A stretch of DNA of 64,000 bases from Vitrella brassicaformis (lineage: Eukaryota; Sar; Vitrellaceae): positions 263,957 through 327,956 of the forward strand of contig CDMY01000592.1 of the NCBI GenBank assembly GCA_001179505.1, written 5' to 3'. Position 1 is the stretch's first letter. Every line of letters begins with the position of its first letter. Positions 1 to 11,445 of this stretch are shown here, one piece after another. Below the pieces are notes generated by a model, which was not told where the DNA came from, searched no databases, and worked only from the letters and a program-made list of their open reading frames with translations. The translations under genes were made by a program, and so were the position numbers.

Positions 1-113
1 CCGACAAACCACAGCTGCAACAGCCAACCGTAGACAAGAAAAAGGTCAGGACGGAAGGAGGAGCCCGACACAATGACAATTCCAGTCTCGTTGTATCTCT
101 TTGCAACCCTCCC

Positions 114-1543
114 ATGATGCAGCAGCCCGAGAAGCAGCCCGTGCAGCAGTCGGCCAAGGAGGCCAGTGGTGCGACGGCGGAGAGGGGCAAGATGGATAGG
201 ACCGACACCGACGACCGCATGGACGAGGTGGCCGAGCCGCTCGAGGGCTTCAGCGGCCCATCACTCAAGCTCCGCACAACCGTCATCCACAGCATCCAGC
301 AGTACAGCGAGATCATTTCCAAGACACGCAACCAACTCGACATACAGCTCATCATGTATGTGGCCGAAGGGAAGACATACGTGGGATGCACTGTATCCCT
401 CATCTGTTTTGCCCGCGCCTTGTTTAGGCCAATTCTGCGGACTTTGGAGGTCCAGTTGCGAGCCATCGAGGCGGGCGCTCAGGCACAGGACACCCATACT
501 GGCAAGCTGCACAGAAACACTCGCTAAATCGATGGCTCCATATGTTTTGTTGGGTCAGAATTCCGTCGTAAGGAGCACCACCGCCCTGCTGTTGGCATAG
601 AGGGCGCGGCCATGATCAGTGGGCGGCAGCTCAAAGCCTTGCAAGAGATTTTCCTCTTCTACTCCAGACAACAGGTACACTCACACACATACAGAGGGAG
701 AGAGACAAGGGTATCTATCCGTGGGTATGGCTGACTGCCATGTGCGTACATTGCAGGGTCACAAGGATGCAGTTGGTGCCAACTTCAGGGTGCAGGGCAC
801 CTTTGACGTCATAGCGCGCCAAACGACATCACTCAGCCTCTCGGAGTTCATCAAGCTGCTCAAGGTCAGACAGACACCGCAAGCCAGCCAGCCTTCCATA
901 CATGCACAACAGCATGTGTGTGTGGTGCATGTCAGGACTTCGCTTTGTATGAGACGGTGCTCAACAAAGAGGAGGCCACGGGGGCGTTCCACAGCGCATC
1001 CAAGGGCAACAAATACCTCGACTTCCAACAGTTCAAGGTAGGTGGATGCGTATCCATATCCGCCGTCGGCTCTCGGCCCTCACGCACACATGGCTGTTTT
1101 TGTCTCTTCTCTCGTACACAGGCGTGTCTGTTGAAGTGTGCGAGTGTCGGCTTCACCAGGCCCCCACACAACATCCCACCCAACGGTCGGTGACGAGACA
1201 TCAACCAAACACGCCAACACTACCTGCTCGCCATGTCATGCCTCAATCTCTCCGGTGTTCCTTCATGCAGATGAGGCCAAGGTACGCCTCCGCCTCTTCA
1301 AATGGATGGACGTGAATGACCCTGACTCCTACCGGTCGGTATGCACGTGGCTGGCTGGCTGGCTGCCAAGCTGGCTGCTCGCCTTCATCATCCGTATGTG
1401 TCTCCTTATCCGTCCGTCTGTCTGTGCAATGCAGTGCCAAGATGAGGCCATTCGGTCAGGCGTTCGGCGGCGTGGGCCCCAGCAGATCGCCGAAATACGC
1501 CCCAGCTGCGGGCTTCTCTCCTGGCAAAGCGCCTTTCGTGTAG
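114..1543 (+). CDS. EF-hand-like hypothetical protein, 8 exons, about 292 aa
   Basis: I assemble eight exons: 114-355, 428-501, 559-674, 757-864, 936-1037, 1122-1185, 1271-1334 and 1435-1543 (stop TAG). They sum to 879 bases with consistent phases. The second intron (502-558) starts with GC rather than GT. The N-terminal 45 residues are polar and glutamine/acid rich. The middle is helical and amphipathic, with segments such as SLSLSEFIKLLK and NKYLDFQQFK that resemble the helix-loop-helix pattern of degenerate EF-hand proteins, but I see no canonical DxDxDG calcium loop. The C-terminus is basic and rich in G, P and F (KMRPFGQAFGGVG). The family call is tentative; the exon structure is firmer. 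The 113 bases upstream show nothing decisive, so an additional 5' exon cannot be excluded. Confidence 0.6.
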
Positions 1544-1625
1544 GCCAACACCACACACACACATCTCCCTGTGTGTGTGTGTGTGCATGAGACGTATGTA
1601 TGTATGCAGCCATTCGAGTGCGTCA

Positions 1626-2575
1626 ATGCCCGGCCCGCCTTCGTTTTTGTCGCGCGAGGCCAACAAAGCTCACAGCCAGAGCCCCACAGCAGGTAGCTAG
1701 CTCATGACAATGGGACATCCTGCCAACGAACCACGTGGCAAATTAATAGGTTTGTGACCCCTTCCTTTGTGTGTCGTGTGGTTCCTCCCTCCCTCCCTCC
1801 TTTCCGTTCCTCCGTTTCTTCCTTGCTGTTAGGTGGTCGTAAGTTGCTGCGTCCTTTGAGCCACAAGCTCTACGACAACAGCCCGCTCCAACTCGAACAC
1901 GACGACCCCATACGGTCAGTGGATGGCATGTGACGCTGAGCAAACACACACCGCATCCACATGACATGACACTCCCCTATTCCATTCCTCGTTTCATGCA
2001 TTCGTTCATGGATCAGTGGCACTCCGTTGACTGATGGTGGCGCCGGTGCCCCCCGCCGTGTGCTCAAGAAAAAGCAGCAGCAGCGCCCCCGGCAGGACAT
2101 GAGCCTCCCCCCGGCTGCACGAGACCCAGCCGCGTATGCGCAGAACCGCCGGCAGTCAGATGAGTACGGCTATGGCGGCTCGGGCGAGGAGGGGGAGACC
2201 GGCCGACATGGACAGCAGCAGTACCACCACCATAACCATGACGAAATGGCGACCAATGAGGAGATTCAGTCGATGTTCAGCCCCCCGGCATCCACTGTGC
2301 AAGGTGACTCCTGAGACACCCACCACACGGAGCCAGCCAGCCAGCCATCCATGGATGCATCTATGTGTGTCGTTCCCGTATCCATACTGAATCCAGGCGG
2401 CCATCAGCACCCAGGCTACAGCCAGGAGGAACAACGCGTAAGAGACACACGTGACACGATATGATCTGTCTCTGACGGCTGGATTGTGTCTGTCTTTGTC
2501 CCTACGCAGGCTTTGCAGATGATGGATCGTCAGGCGGAAAGAAACGACGCCATTGCTGCCAAGTATAAGGCGTGA
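1626..2575 (+). CDS. Low-complexity hypothetical protein, 5 exons, 180 aa
   Basis: Five exons chain cleanly: 1626-1692, 1833-1914, 2017-2303, 2397-2437 and 2510-2575 (stop TGA), giving 543 bases or 180 residues. The start MPGPPSFLSREA is the first ATG in phase with the later exons. The protein is hydrophilic and disordered: a basic KKKQQQRPR patch, a Q/H-rich stretch (GQQQYHHHNHDE) and a short helical C-terminus (QALQMMDRQAERNDAIAAKYKA is the general character). It follows the preceding plus-strand gene by only 83 bases. I do not recognise a domain; such proteins are often cytoskeletal or nuclear adaptors, but nothing here shows which. Confidence 0.55.
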
Positions 2576-2946
2576 TCGAGACACGCATGCCTCCGTATTG
2601 TATTGTTGCCCCTATAATTGTATCCACCCACCCACACACTCATACACACATTCCGGCCCGGCTGACTGATGCGACCTGTTGCAAGGGAGGGAGGGACGGA
2701 GAGGGAAAGGGGGCATCTGCATATTTTTGCTGTCCGCAATAGAAGGAAGGCTCATCTACGTCAGTCATCATTTTCTCGCTGTCTTGCTGTTGTTCTGGCA
2801 TGTATGTCATGGATGGCTGGCCCCTTATCCGTCTTGCTATTTCCGGCGTAAGTATGCTAATCAAACACAGCCCATAGATAGCCGTAATACCTACATAAGT
2901 GAGTACGTACGCCCCCGCGGCCCGTGCGACTTCCCGACTGACTTGC
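2576..2946. other. Intergenic stretch between convergent genes
   Basis: Frames are open in places but I see no splice-compatible coding exons, RNA gene or repeat. It holds a purine-rich run (gaggga repeats near 2685-2715) on the plus strand and probably the 3' ends of both flanking transcripts. Confidence 0.4.
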
Positions 2947-3600
2947 CTGGTGATGGACTTGGCGGGCGATGAATCGACACAACAAGGTGCGTGCGCGTGG
3001 CAGTGGGGCACACAAGGAGGGGGGAGGGAGGGCGACCTTCCATGATAGCCGTGGTATCCCCGATAGCCGACTGTCTGCTCGGGCAGAGAGCTTCCGCCCG
3101 AGGTGCCCTCCCCGGCCTCATCTTTGCCCCACAGTCCGGTCTGATAGATGGAGGCAAACTTGCTGCCGAGAGCCGATATGTCTTCGACTGTGCCGTCGTC
3201 CTCCGCAGAGCCACTGTCTCCGCCCTTGGGTGAGTCGCCAGCGGCGCCCCCCGCAGCTGTACCATGCTCATGAAAGCTGCTGTCAGTGCCGTTTCCTTGA
3301 CCATGACAAGTCTGACGGCCTGCACATCACATCAAGGCAAGGAAGACGAAGACAATCGGACCACCACCATTTATCCGTTTCCTCACCTGTCCGAGGGTGT
3401 CCGCCATTTCTGCGTGTTGCTTTCCTTCGCATTCTCTTCCACCCAGAGGGCCTCTCCAGTTTGCGGAGCATTGTCTCGGTGCTGTTTGCAGAGGAGGGGG
3501 CGAGGGAGCGATGTGGCGAGCAGCTCCCCCACACATGAGCGGCCAACAGGAGCCATAGAACTGAGCTCTGGGCTGTAAAGGGGGGCCACGTTAGCACCAT
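2947..3600 (-). pseudogene. 5' part of a signal-bearing methyltransferase-like gene, apparently truncated
   Basis: On the minus strand an ATG at 3600 opens a hydrophobic leader (SSVLWLLLAAHVWGSC) followed by a basic linker. The exon ends near 3387 and splices in phase 1 to an exon starting near 3337. That exon contains the stretch SKFASIYQTGLWG followed by GEGTSGGSSLPEQTVGYRGY. This W-G...SGxGSS-x-T-x-x-YR pattern is what precedes the SAM-binding core in a widespread group of eukaryotic methyltransferase-like proteins. The expected Rossmann core (DLGCGxG-type motif) is not found downstream: frames between 2576 and 2947 show none. The exon could end at a GC donor near 2946. Either the gene is a truncated relic, or the remaining exons diverge beyond recognition. 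The leader suggests a secretory-pathway location. Confidence 0.4.
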
Positions 3601-3944
3601 CTCTGGGCGCAGCAGTTGGACGTGTGCAGCTGCGCAGTCAGTTGCGACAGTCGAGCCACAAGTTGATACAGTGCAGATGGCGGCGTGCTCCCAACGCTCC
3701 GCCCCACCTGGAAGCAAATTTCAGGAAGGTCGCGACCGGCGTGAGACGACCCCCACCGGCTCGTCTCCCCCCCCCCTGGACTCCGTGAGAATGATATGTA
3801 TGAATATGTGCCGCCATTCCAGGCAGGGTCGTATGTACACCTTTGGTCCGCATACACATACACACCAACACATGTCAACTTCATCCACAAACCACTCAAC
3901 AAACATATCTATCTACCCATCCACGGATCTCGTCATCGTCAGCA

Positions 3945-6509
3945 TCAAAATCTGGGGATCAGGTTGGGCAGGGGGCTGGGCGGCGGCCTCCCGAGCACTG
4001 TCGAGTAGGTGTTCCTCAAACCCTTCAGCACCCTCTTGCCAAGCTGCACCTGCACCTCGTCCTCCTCGGTGTCGAGAATCTACACACCACACACACGAGG
4101 GATGGCTGTGGGTCTCGAGTTTGTGTCACTCATTGCTTACGGTTGCCGTCTTGCCCTGGCCGAGTGCCGTGACGGCCAGGTTGGCGGCGGCGAGGCCACT
4201 CACGTAAGCGCGCTCTTGCGACAGACCCTGAGTAGGTGTCCATGTGTGTGTGTGCATCTCTCTGTGTGTGTGTGTACCTGTGCGCCGTGTTTGAGCCTGA
4301 CCCAGTCGCCCGCAAGGAAGAGGTTGTTGATGGAGGTCGTCTGTGTGGGCCTGTTGGCGTAGGTTCCTGGCGCAAACGCTGTCACTGCTTGGGGGAAGCG
4401 AAGGACAGCAGAGTCCACAACTTTCGCGGAAGACACCTCAGGCTTCACAGTGGACAGCATGGAGAAGATCTGGCAAAGCGAGCAACAAAGACACAGCAGG
4501 GGGATTCATTCACTCAATCGCACACACATTCACACACCTTTCCGACGATCTGCTCATCCGAAAGGGGCAGCAGCTCGGCGGCATGGTAGAAGTCACACGC
4601 CACCACGGAGCCCTCGGCATCCCGATACTCGTCCTGCAAATCGTTTAGGTGGAAGAACGTCCCGCCAACCGTCTCGTCAAAGCCTGCATGAAAAGGAGGG
4701 GTCGTGACAATCATACGTACACCGAGGGCTGCTGTGCATCCATGTTGGTCACCTGAGAAGACATTTGACGGATATTCGAAATCGATCTTTTTGTCCAGCC
4801 ACACCCGCGTCGAGATGACGTCGAGCGACTTCAGATTCATCACCTGCACAGACAGACGCGACGAAAACATGGCAACCATTACTTGCACCTTCTCTCTTGT
4901 CTGCGACCTACCTTTCTGAACTCTGGCCGCTTAAGCGACGGCGACTGAGTCACCAGCTGCAGCAAAGCACAGCATAGAACATCAGCTGACAGAGACGCCG
5001 TGTGTGAAAGCACATACACACCTTTTTCATGGCGTTTATCCCCACAGCCATGACGACGGCATCCGTTTCGAACACCCTTTCCTCGCCACTGGCGGCATCC
5101 TTCGCCATCACACGACGAACCGCACCACTGAAGAAAACAAAAAGAGAGGCGAAGCGAGCAAATCCGTTGAGATCGACGGCTTTCTTGCACGTGGCTGACG
5201 TTTGTTCGTCGACGTCGATGCTGGTGACGAACTGGCCGCCCTTGACAGTGCCCCCCGAGCTTTCAATGCGGGACACCAATGGCATGAAGATCCGCTCGCT
5301 GAGTGTGCCGCGGCACCACGCGACGTCAAAGTCATATTGGTGCCCCAACACATAAAAGTATAGCATCCCCAGCGTCACTGATGACCACACGTGGATGCCG
5401 AGAAGGTCGTTCCATGAATCCTGTCCGTGCGCCCCTACCTGCTGCTGACAGCTCTTCAGGCGGCGCAAACAGGCCGACAAGGAGGATGGGTCGCAGGAAC
5501 TCCTCGTATAACCTGCAGGCACACACAAATACGGAGAGGGGTTCGAACACTACATTTCCTAGACGCCACGAACAATTCACCTGTCAGAGACGCCGAATCG
5601 CCGGAAAAGCTCATGGGCGCTGAGCTTGTCGTATTCCCTGTAGGCGTCGTCGTCAATATCATGCTCTAGGACAGCAGTCAGCAGTGGGAGCATCGAGGCT
5701 CGGTCAGCCAAGGGGAGGTTCCGGAACCGATAATCGCCAAATGACGTATAGTACATGAGTCCGAGCGGCGAGGGAAACCGCTGTCTGTTCTGCATCACGG
5801 GGGCGACACATTGCAGGCCAGATGGGGACCAGAGGCCGCTCTGTAAATATTTCAAGGCACATACGCACAAGGCACATCAGAAGACCCGCTCTGCATCCAT
5901 TCGGTTCGGTGTCTGCAGCCCACCTCAGTGCATTCGGTGAGAGGCCAGGGTGTGATCTTGAGGTCGTCATGTATCAGGGAGAAGATATTTGGATACTGGT
6001 ACCTGGCAGACAGTCACATTTCCTTATTTCCTTTTCTTCCTTTCTCTCTCTCTCCCTCTTGGTCCATACCAGAATCCTTTGATGCCCGCTTCCACAGTCC
6101 GCCCCTCCTTGGTCCTCCAGCCACTCGACAGCCCCCCGGGATTTGGACTCGCGTCTAACAAAGTCACATCATATCCTTCTTCTGCCAGATGCTTCGCAGC
6201 ACCGAACCCTGCCCACCCGCCGCCAACCACGACAACTCGCTTCCTCTTATCTGTCGGGCTTTCCATCGGTGGCCTTGGCCCCTCTGTTTCCGGCACTTGC
6301 GTTGATGCGTCATCAGCAGCAGCTGAAAGCCGCCTCAGTGCATGACGGGATGTGCGCTGGAGGGAGGGAAGGGGAGCAATGAAGGCAGCGGGCGCACGCT
6401 GGTCACAGGCGAGAATGGATTGGGTGACCTGAACGACGAGAGAGATGAGAATGGCTGGCAGGGCTGTCCATCTGCATTGCAGTTGGCACGAGATCTGACA
6501 CGTCAGCAT
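3945..6509 (-). CDS. Plastid-type FAD amine oxidase / carotene desaturase-like oxidoreductase
   Basis: Twelve minus-strand exons (6070-6509, 5924-6002, 5581-5840, 5439-5512, 5191-5377, 5022-5127, 4912-4956, 4753-4843, 4538-4683, 4278-4469, 4141-4227, 3945-4079) give 613 residues. The N-terminus has a hydrophobic signal-like segment (residues 15-35) followed by AAFIAP at about 41 and a basic S/T-rich region, the two-part leader of complex plastids. The dinucleotide-binding motif VVVGGGWAGFGAAKHL begins near residue 92. The C-terminal FAD signature is NNLFLAGDWV followed by GLSQERAYVSGLAAANL. This resembles the algal/plant/cyanobacterial amine-oxidase group related to phytoene and zeta-carotene desaturases; classic PDS and ZDS differ in the C-terminal signature, so the substrate is unknown. 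The start codon gives the complete leader and no closer ATG does. A role in plastid pigment or isoprenoid metabolism is inference. Confidence 0.8.
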
Positions 6510-6620
6510 CGTCCAATGGCCTTTGCCGAACAGAAGTGCTCAGGGAGGGCCTTCTTCTGCGAGCTAATGTGTAGGGCATTCATGAAACCGCCAATGCGGA
6601 AGGCAACAAAAGCGACAGAG

Positions 6621-7607
6621 ATGGCACTAGCAGTCGAGACCCCTATCGTCCCTCCTGATCACTTCTTTGTGAGCGCATATTCGCCCTACAGTCCTCAGCC
6701 AGACTCAGACTCGGCCAAGTTTCTCTCCTTCAGTGCTGGCGACCTCATCAAGGTGACACACACACACATACACAACACCGCACGCAACACAGACGTGCCA
6801 ACAAGGTCAATCCTTCGTCCCTCCTTGTTTTGTGTTGTGTTGTGTTGCGTTGTGTTTGTTGCTTCATTCAGGTGACATGGTGGAACAAGACTGGGTGGTG
6901 GTGGGGCGAGTGCAAGGACCGCAAGGGCTGGTTCCCGTCCAACTACACGCAGCCGGCGCCCGCGGGTGCATCATCGTACTCTCAGGCGGCTGTCGCGGCA
7001 GGTGGTCAACCTGTGCAGCCTCCGGCGGCCAAGACGGAGCAGCGGATAGTCAAGAGCAAGGCTAAGGCCAAGGCGAAAGGTGCGGCGGGTGCAGCGGTGG
7101 GCGGCAAGCGGAAGTTTTGGAACGACGCACCCGCCATCGAGGAGCAACCTGCCGTCCCCGAGCAACAGGTGAGAAATGGTCGCACGGATGCATCTGATGG
7201 CACTCTTGTGTATGAGGGGTGTGTGTGTGTGTGTGTGTGTGTGTGTAGGGTCCTGGCTCCGAGTATGCACAGGCGGCATTCTTCAACATCTACTCGGGGA
7301 GGGCATCGAACGTCAGCCAATGCGCAGACACACACACAGACTTCTCAAACATACTCATCATTCATCTGAGTTGCTCTCCCCGCGCGTGTGTGTGTGTGCA
7401 GAAGCCGGCACTGGGCCAGAGCATGGCGGACAGGGTACGTGAGCCACACACACAAGGGCGGGACTCGGTGATGCATGCATGCATGTGTTTCTGTGTGTCA
7501 TGTGTGAGCAGGCGTGCCGTCAGATGGGTGCGTATTTCGACTATGACAAGTGGAACGAGGAGAGGAACAGACAGGCACGCGCCAAGGAGGCCGCCAAAAG
7601 ACGATGA
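6621..7607 (+). CDS. SH3-domain protein, 5 exons, 206 aa
   Basis: Exons 6621-6752, 6872-7168, 7249-7311, 7402-7434 and 7512-7607 total 621 bases. An SH3 domain covers roughly residues 12-65: the first exon supplies HFFVSAYSPY and the second supplies WWWGECKDRKGWFPSNYT, the tryptophan pair and C-terminal FPSNY signature that bind proline-rich ligands. It is followed by an alanine/lysine-rich linker (KSKAKAKAKGAAG), a KRKFWNDAP motif and a charged helical tail (YFDYDKWNEERNRQARAKEAAKRR). The open frame extends upstream to 6342, so an earlier start is possible; 6621 is chosen because it directly precedes the domain. It lies head-to-head with the FAD oxidoreductase, with 111 bases between start codons. 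It is probably a cytoskeletal, trafficking or RNA-processing adaptor; the partner is unknown. Confidence 0.75.
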
Positions 7608-7930
7608 ATGAATGAGATGCATGGCCACCAGGGGCGTATGCATGTATCGACGCACGGCACGGCGGGCCATTTCTTTTCTCCCGCCGTCTGTCTGTGTCTT
7701 TTGGCCATGAGTGACGCTTTGGCCAGCCGATGGATGGATGTGTGGTACCTACCGTAGCGATTCGTGTGTGTACAGAGAGAGGAAAGACAACGAACTCACC
7801 ACATGGATGCATGCGTGATCTGAACCAACCATTCCACCCACCCACCCACCCCGTATATGCGATGCGACTGACCCCTCAGGTGATGGGGAGTACAGACTTC
7901 ATTCGTTCGTCCACTTCTTTCTTTCTTGGT

Positions 7931-8734
7931 CTACTGTTTGACCTGCCTCTTGACAAGCATCTCTGGCAGCAGTATGAGTGACAGCGGCATTCGCGGGATG
8001 TCCATGACCTCAATCAACTGAAGCTTCTTCTTGCCCTTCTTGCCCTTCTTGCCACCCTTACCACCTGACACACAGGCACCACACACACACACTACAGGGC
8101 TGCGCGCACTGTGCTGCCAATCAGGTCTCCCACCTTTGATTTTCTTCTGGGACGCGTCTCTGCCGACCTCCCAAACCTTGCGATCGTCACTTATTGATGC
8201 CTGCTTTAGCCTGAGACATAGAGGGCTGATGGATGGCTGGATGGGCCCTGTCTTTCCCTATACTTGTAATCTTCACTGTCGAAGTCGATGGGTGGCAGCA
8301 GTGGGGCCTCTTCAGGTCCCTCCTCCTCGCCCTCCTCCCTCTCCTCCAACTCATCCTCGTCGCCCTCGCGCTCCTCGTCGTCACCTGCACCAAAGGGCGA
8401 CCAACAACACACACACACAGGCACACCTACGTGTCATGTCATGTGTCTGTCTGTGGTTGTGTGAATGTGTGTGGTCTGCTTGCCCCTTTGGCGCATGGTG
8501 GATATCGACTCGAGCCTCGACTCGGCCAGCGCCCCACCGCCCTGCAGCCATATGCGACGCGCGACATTCACACGGACGACACCGCGAGACAAAACACGAG
8601 ACAGCGACAAAGGCAATGGTGGTGCGTGGCTGCTGTACGTATCCGTGGCTCACGGGTGTGGTGGGTGACTTGTCGAAGTCCGAGAGGGCGTCCTCATCGT
8701 CGGCCCCCGATGTGTCTATCGTCAGGTTTGCCAT
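7931..8734 (-). CDS. Small acidic/lysine-rich hypothetical protein, 5 exons, 156 aa
   Basis: Minus-strand exons 8654-8734, 8484-8541, 8264-8384, 8134-8210 and 7931-8064 sum to 471 bases (stop TAG). The second intron uses a GC donor (AAAGGG|gcaagc). The N-terminus is acidic and serine-rich (DDEDALSDFDKSP). The middle is a nearly uninterrupted Glu/Asp run (about 30 of 40 residues). A short conserved-looking module follows (KVWEVGRDASQKKIK), then a Gly/Lys tract (GGKGGKKGKKGKKKL) and a hydrophobic tail ending VKRQVKQ. The charge segregation suggests a nucleic-acid or chaperone-type partner, but I recognise no family. Its 3' end converges on the SH3 gene. Confidence 0.6.
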
Positions 8735-9166
8735 CTGTCTGTGGATGCACAGCACGGCTCGGCTCAACCAACACCTTACCTGAATCAACAGAGAGAGAGA
8801 GCAGTGCAAATCAAAGCGGCATAACTAACGGGAAGCCACCTGCCTGACCCACCTCCACGCACAAAGGTCGCCTCAACTCACCGTGGGGGAAAGGGAATCT
8901 GCGGCCAAATTCTGCCGATTTGGGATTCCTGCTTATCTGCCACACCAGGCCCCTCCTCACAATCGTCCGGAATCAGGAGAAATAAGGAATGCAGCTAGGC
9001 TGACCGATCCTCTTAGAGTAGGGTTTCTTGGGTTCAGGGTTTCTTGGATTCTAAGCTCGCATTTCCACGTGTGAACCAAGTGAGTCATCTGCGCCAACAA
9101 GTGGACGAGTACATACAGTACCGTGCAGCAACTGCATTGGCACGTGTTGGGCGTCCGTCTCGCGTC
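8735..9166. other. Intergenic region between divergent genes
   Basis: This lies between the start of the acidic-protein gene (-) and the ER thioredoxin-fold gene (+). It is likely to hold both promoters. The only distinctive sequence is the telomere-like motif at 9018-9044, annotated separately. No RNA gene was seen. Confidence 0.5.
9018..9044 (+). promoter_or_regulatory. Telomere-like (telo-box type) motif in a divergent promoter
   Basis: The sequence tagggtttcttgggttcagg and the following gtttcttgg contain three imperfect copies of the TTTAGGG/GGGTTC unit. Plant promoters carry related telo-boxes (AAACCCTA) upstream of growth and translation genes. It lies 120-150 bases upstream of the ER protein start. 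A similar cluster occurs at 59417-59447 in another head-to-head promoter. The function is inferred by analogy. Confidence 0.35.
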
Positions 9167-11445
9167 ATGAGGCAAGTGCTGTTCTTGGCCTTGTGCGGCG
9201 TGTTATGGAGGCGGAGCAGCGGGCAGGCCAAGGAGTTCATCGACACCATGGAACACGACATACAGCCCGTCACGGGACAAACATTCGACGGCGTGAGCTG
9301 ACAGCACACAGAGAAAGACCGAATCTGGCCACTGCTCCGCCTGCCTGCCTTTGTGCAAAGATGAGGGAGGGTAGCGACGCTTGAGAAGCACTCTTTCATG
9401 TGCTTTCGCTTTGTGTGCGTGTGTGTGTCAGGCGATTCGGAAGTTTCGTGACAGGAAGGTGTCGGCCGTGCTTTTCTACACCAAGAACAACGAGTGCAAG
9501 AAATTCATCGACGGGCCTTACAATGAGCTGGCCAAAGAGCTGAAAGGTCAGCACATGCACCTACCTCACCTGCGCACACACGCAAACATGGCAGGCAGAT
9601 CAGATGGATCATCCTGTCTGTCTGTGTGCTCATCATTGTAGGGATGATCAAGATAGCAGCGGTTGACTGCGACGACTGGCCGGTGCTGTGCAAGGACAGC
9701 AATGTGGACAAGCACCCCACAGTGGTCGTCTACCCGCCAAACCCCATACCAGCATACCCCTACACGGTCAGTCAGTCAGATGGATGCACACACAACACAA
9801 CAAACACCACACACCAAGACAGCGGATGGACACTTTGTGTGCGTGTTGGTGTGTGAACGATATATCGGTCCATCAGGGCTCGTTGACCAAGAAGGATTTG
9901 GCGGGGCACCTGACGCGTCACATCCCCAGTAATGTGGTGGTGATCGAGCCGGCCAAGATGGACGAGTTCCTCACCACCCACATTGCCGTCCCCAAGGTGC
10001 TCCTCTTCTCCAACAAACAGAAGCCGCCAGTGCTCTTCAACGCGCTGTCAAACGAATTCAAGGCAAGCATGAACATGAGCATGCGCCCGATTTGATTGAC
10101 ACACGGACACACTCGGACGTGCCGATCAGGACAAGTTGGACTTCGGGTTCATCAGTCAAGAGCACACGGAGCTGGTCAAGAAGTTCAAAGTGACGACCTT
10201 CCCCAAGCTGCTGGTCAAGCGTGTGGACAAGAAGGACGAGCACTACAAGGGCGACATGAAATTCACGCCCATGTTCGAGTGGCTCAACGTCTTCTCAGAG
10301 ACGTTCGTCAAGGGCGGCGGCTTCGCCGACCATGGGCCGGCCGGAGAGGCGGGCGCCGCGGGCGGAGCTGACGCCAAACCATGGTATGTATGTATGGATG
10401 CGTGAGTGGATGGACCGATGGATGTCGGGAGGGAAGCGTGTGGCTGGTGTGTGGTGGATGGGATGCAGGCTGGTTCAGAGCATCCCCGAGCTCACCAAGG
10501 CGTCGCAACACGATGTCTGCTTCAAGGTGAGGTCACGACAGTCACCGGAGGGATACAAAACAAACACCAACACGAAAACGAGTTGAAGTGCTTGTGGCTG
10601 TGCTGTGCTGTGCTGTGTGTGTCATGTATGTATTACATATGCATGCAGCAAAAGGGTCTGTGTGTGATATATCTGAAGAGGGGCGACACGTTGGCGGCCG
10701 ACGAGGAGAAGATGCTCGAAGACCTCAAGGCCAAATTCGTCTCACACTTGGCTGACAGGTGAGTGAGGTGAATGCCCTGCCCACTATAGATGACTTAGCC
10801 AATCCAATGAGCATCTATCTCCTGTCTGTCTGTCTGTGTGATGTGAAGGGGTGTGACGTTTTATTGGATGTGGATGAACATGGACGTCGAAAAAGAGTTC
10901 CACACGGTGAGCGCTTTTCCCTACCCCCAACACCCCACACCACACCCCACACACACCATCTCCTTCATGGATGGATGGCCTTTCTGGTCTGCCCCTCTCT
11001 CTGTGTGTGCGTGTGCAGTTGTTTGAGGTAGAGAAGTATCCTTCAGTGGTGGTCTTCAACAACAAGAAGGACCGGAAAAGGTTCACCAAAATGGGAGACG
11101 ACAAGGCAAGAAAAAACGACACTCACACACCTCTTTCTTCTCGATCCACGAGACGAGCAACGTCCATAGTGCGTGTCCGTCGTGGTGTGTGTTGCATTGC
11201 GTTGCATTGCAGGATGCGACATCGGATAACATCAAGGATCTGCTCGACAAGATCCTGGGCGGCGATGCACGCTTCAAGAACGTCCCGGACATGCCCAAAT
11301 GGGCCGGTACGCATGGATGCATACGTGTGCTGTGCGAGCGGCCAGCCAGCACCTGGAAAGGGGTGCGTACGATTGGCTATGCATGCATGTGTGTGTGTGT
11401 GTGTGTGCAGACCGAGCGCAGAAGAAGGAGAAGGACGAGCTGTGA
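9167..11445 (+). CDS. ER-lumenal PDI-like thioredoxin-fold protein ending KDEL
   Basis: Eleven exons (9167-9292, 9432-9546, 9642-9766, 9877-10062, 10130-10383, 10469-10526, 10649-10758, 10849-10906, 11019-11105, 11213-11306, 11411-11445) give 415 residues. A signal peptide (MRQVLFLALCGVLW) opens the protein and it closes with KKEKDEL, the ER retrieval signal. Repeated thioredoxin-fold strands are visible: VSAVLFYTKNNECKKF with IKIAAVDCDDWPVLC, VTTFPKLLVKR, and VEKYPSVVVFNNKK. The usual CxxC redox site is absent; the first domain has only NNECKK at that position, so it is probably a non-catalytic chaperone-like PDI relative. Two of its introns begin with GC (after 10062 and after 11105). The P5-like architecture is a guess; localisation and fold are firm. 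Confidence 0.82.

Noticed and set aside
3000-3540. Plus-strand 189-codon ORF starting at 2969
   Set aside because: It lies opposite the phase-consistent minus-strand exons and is Arg/Cys/Ser-rich, typical of an antisense shadow.
5421-5438. Apparent 18-base intron in the FAD oxidoreductase gene (gtaggggcgcacggacag)
   Set aside because: A normal 61-base intron (5378-5438) using the same donor and the acceptor gtcatcag joins SAA to VTLGMLYFY in phase and matches the family better.
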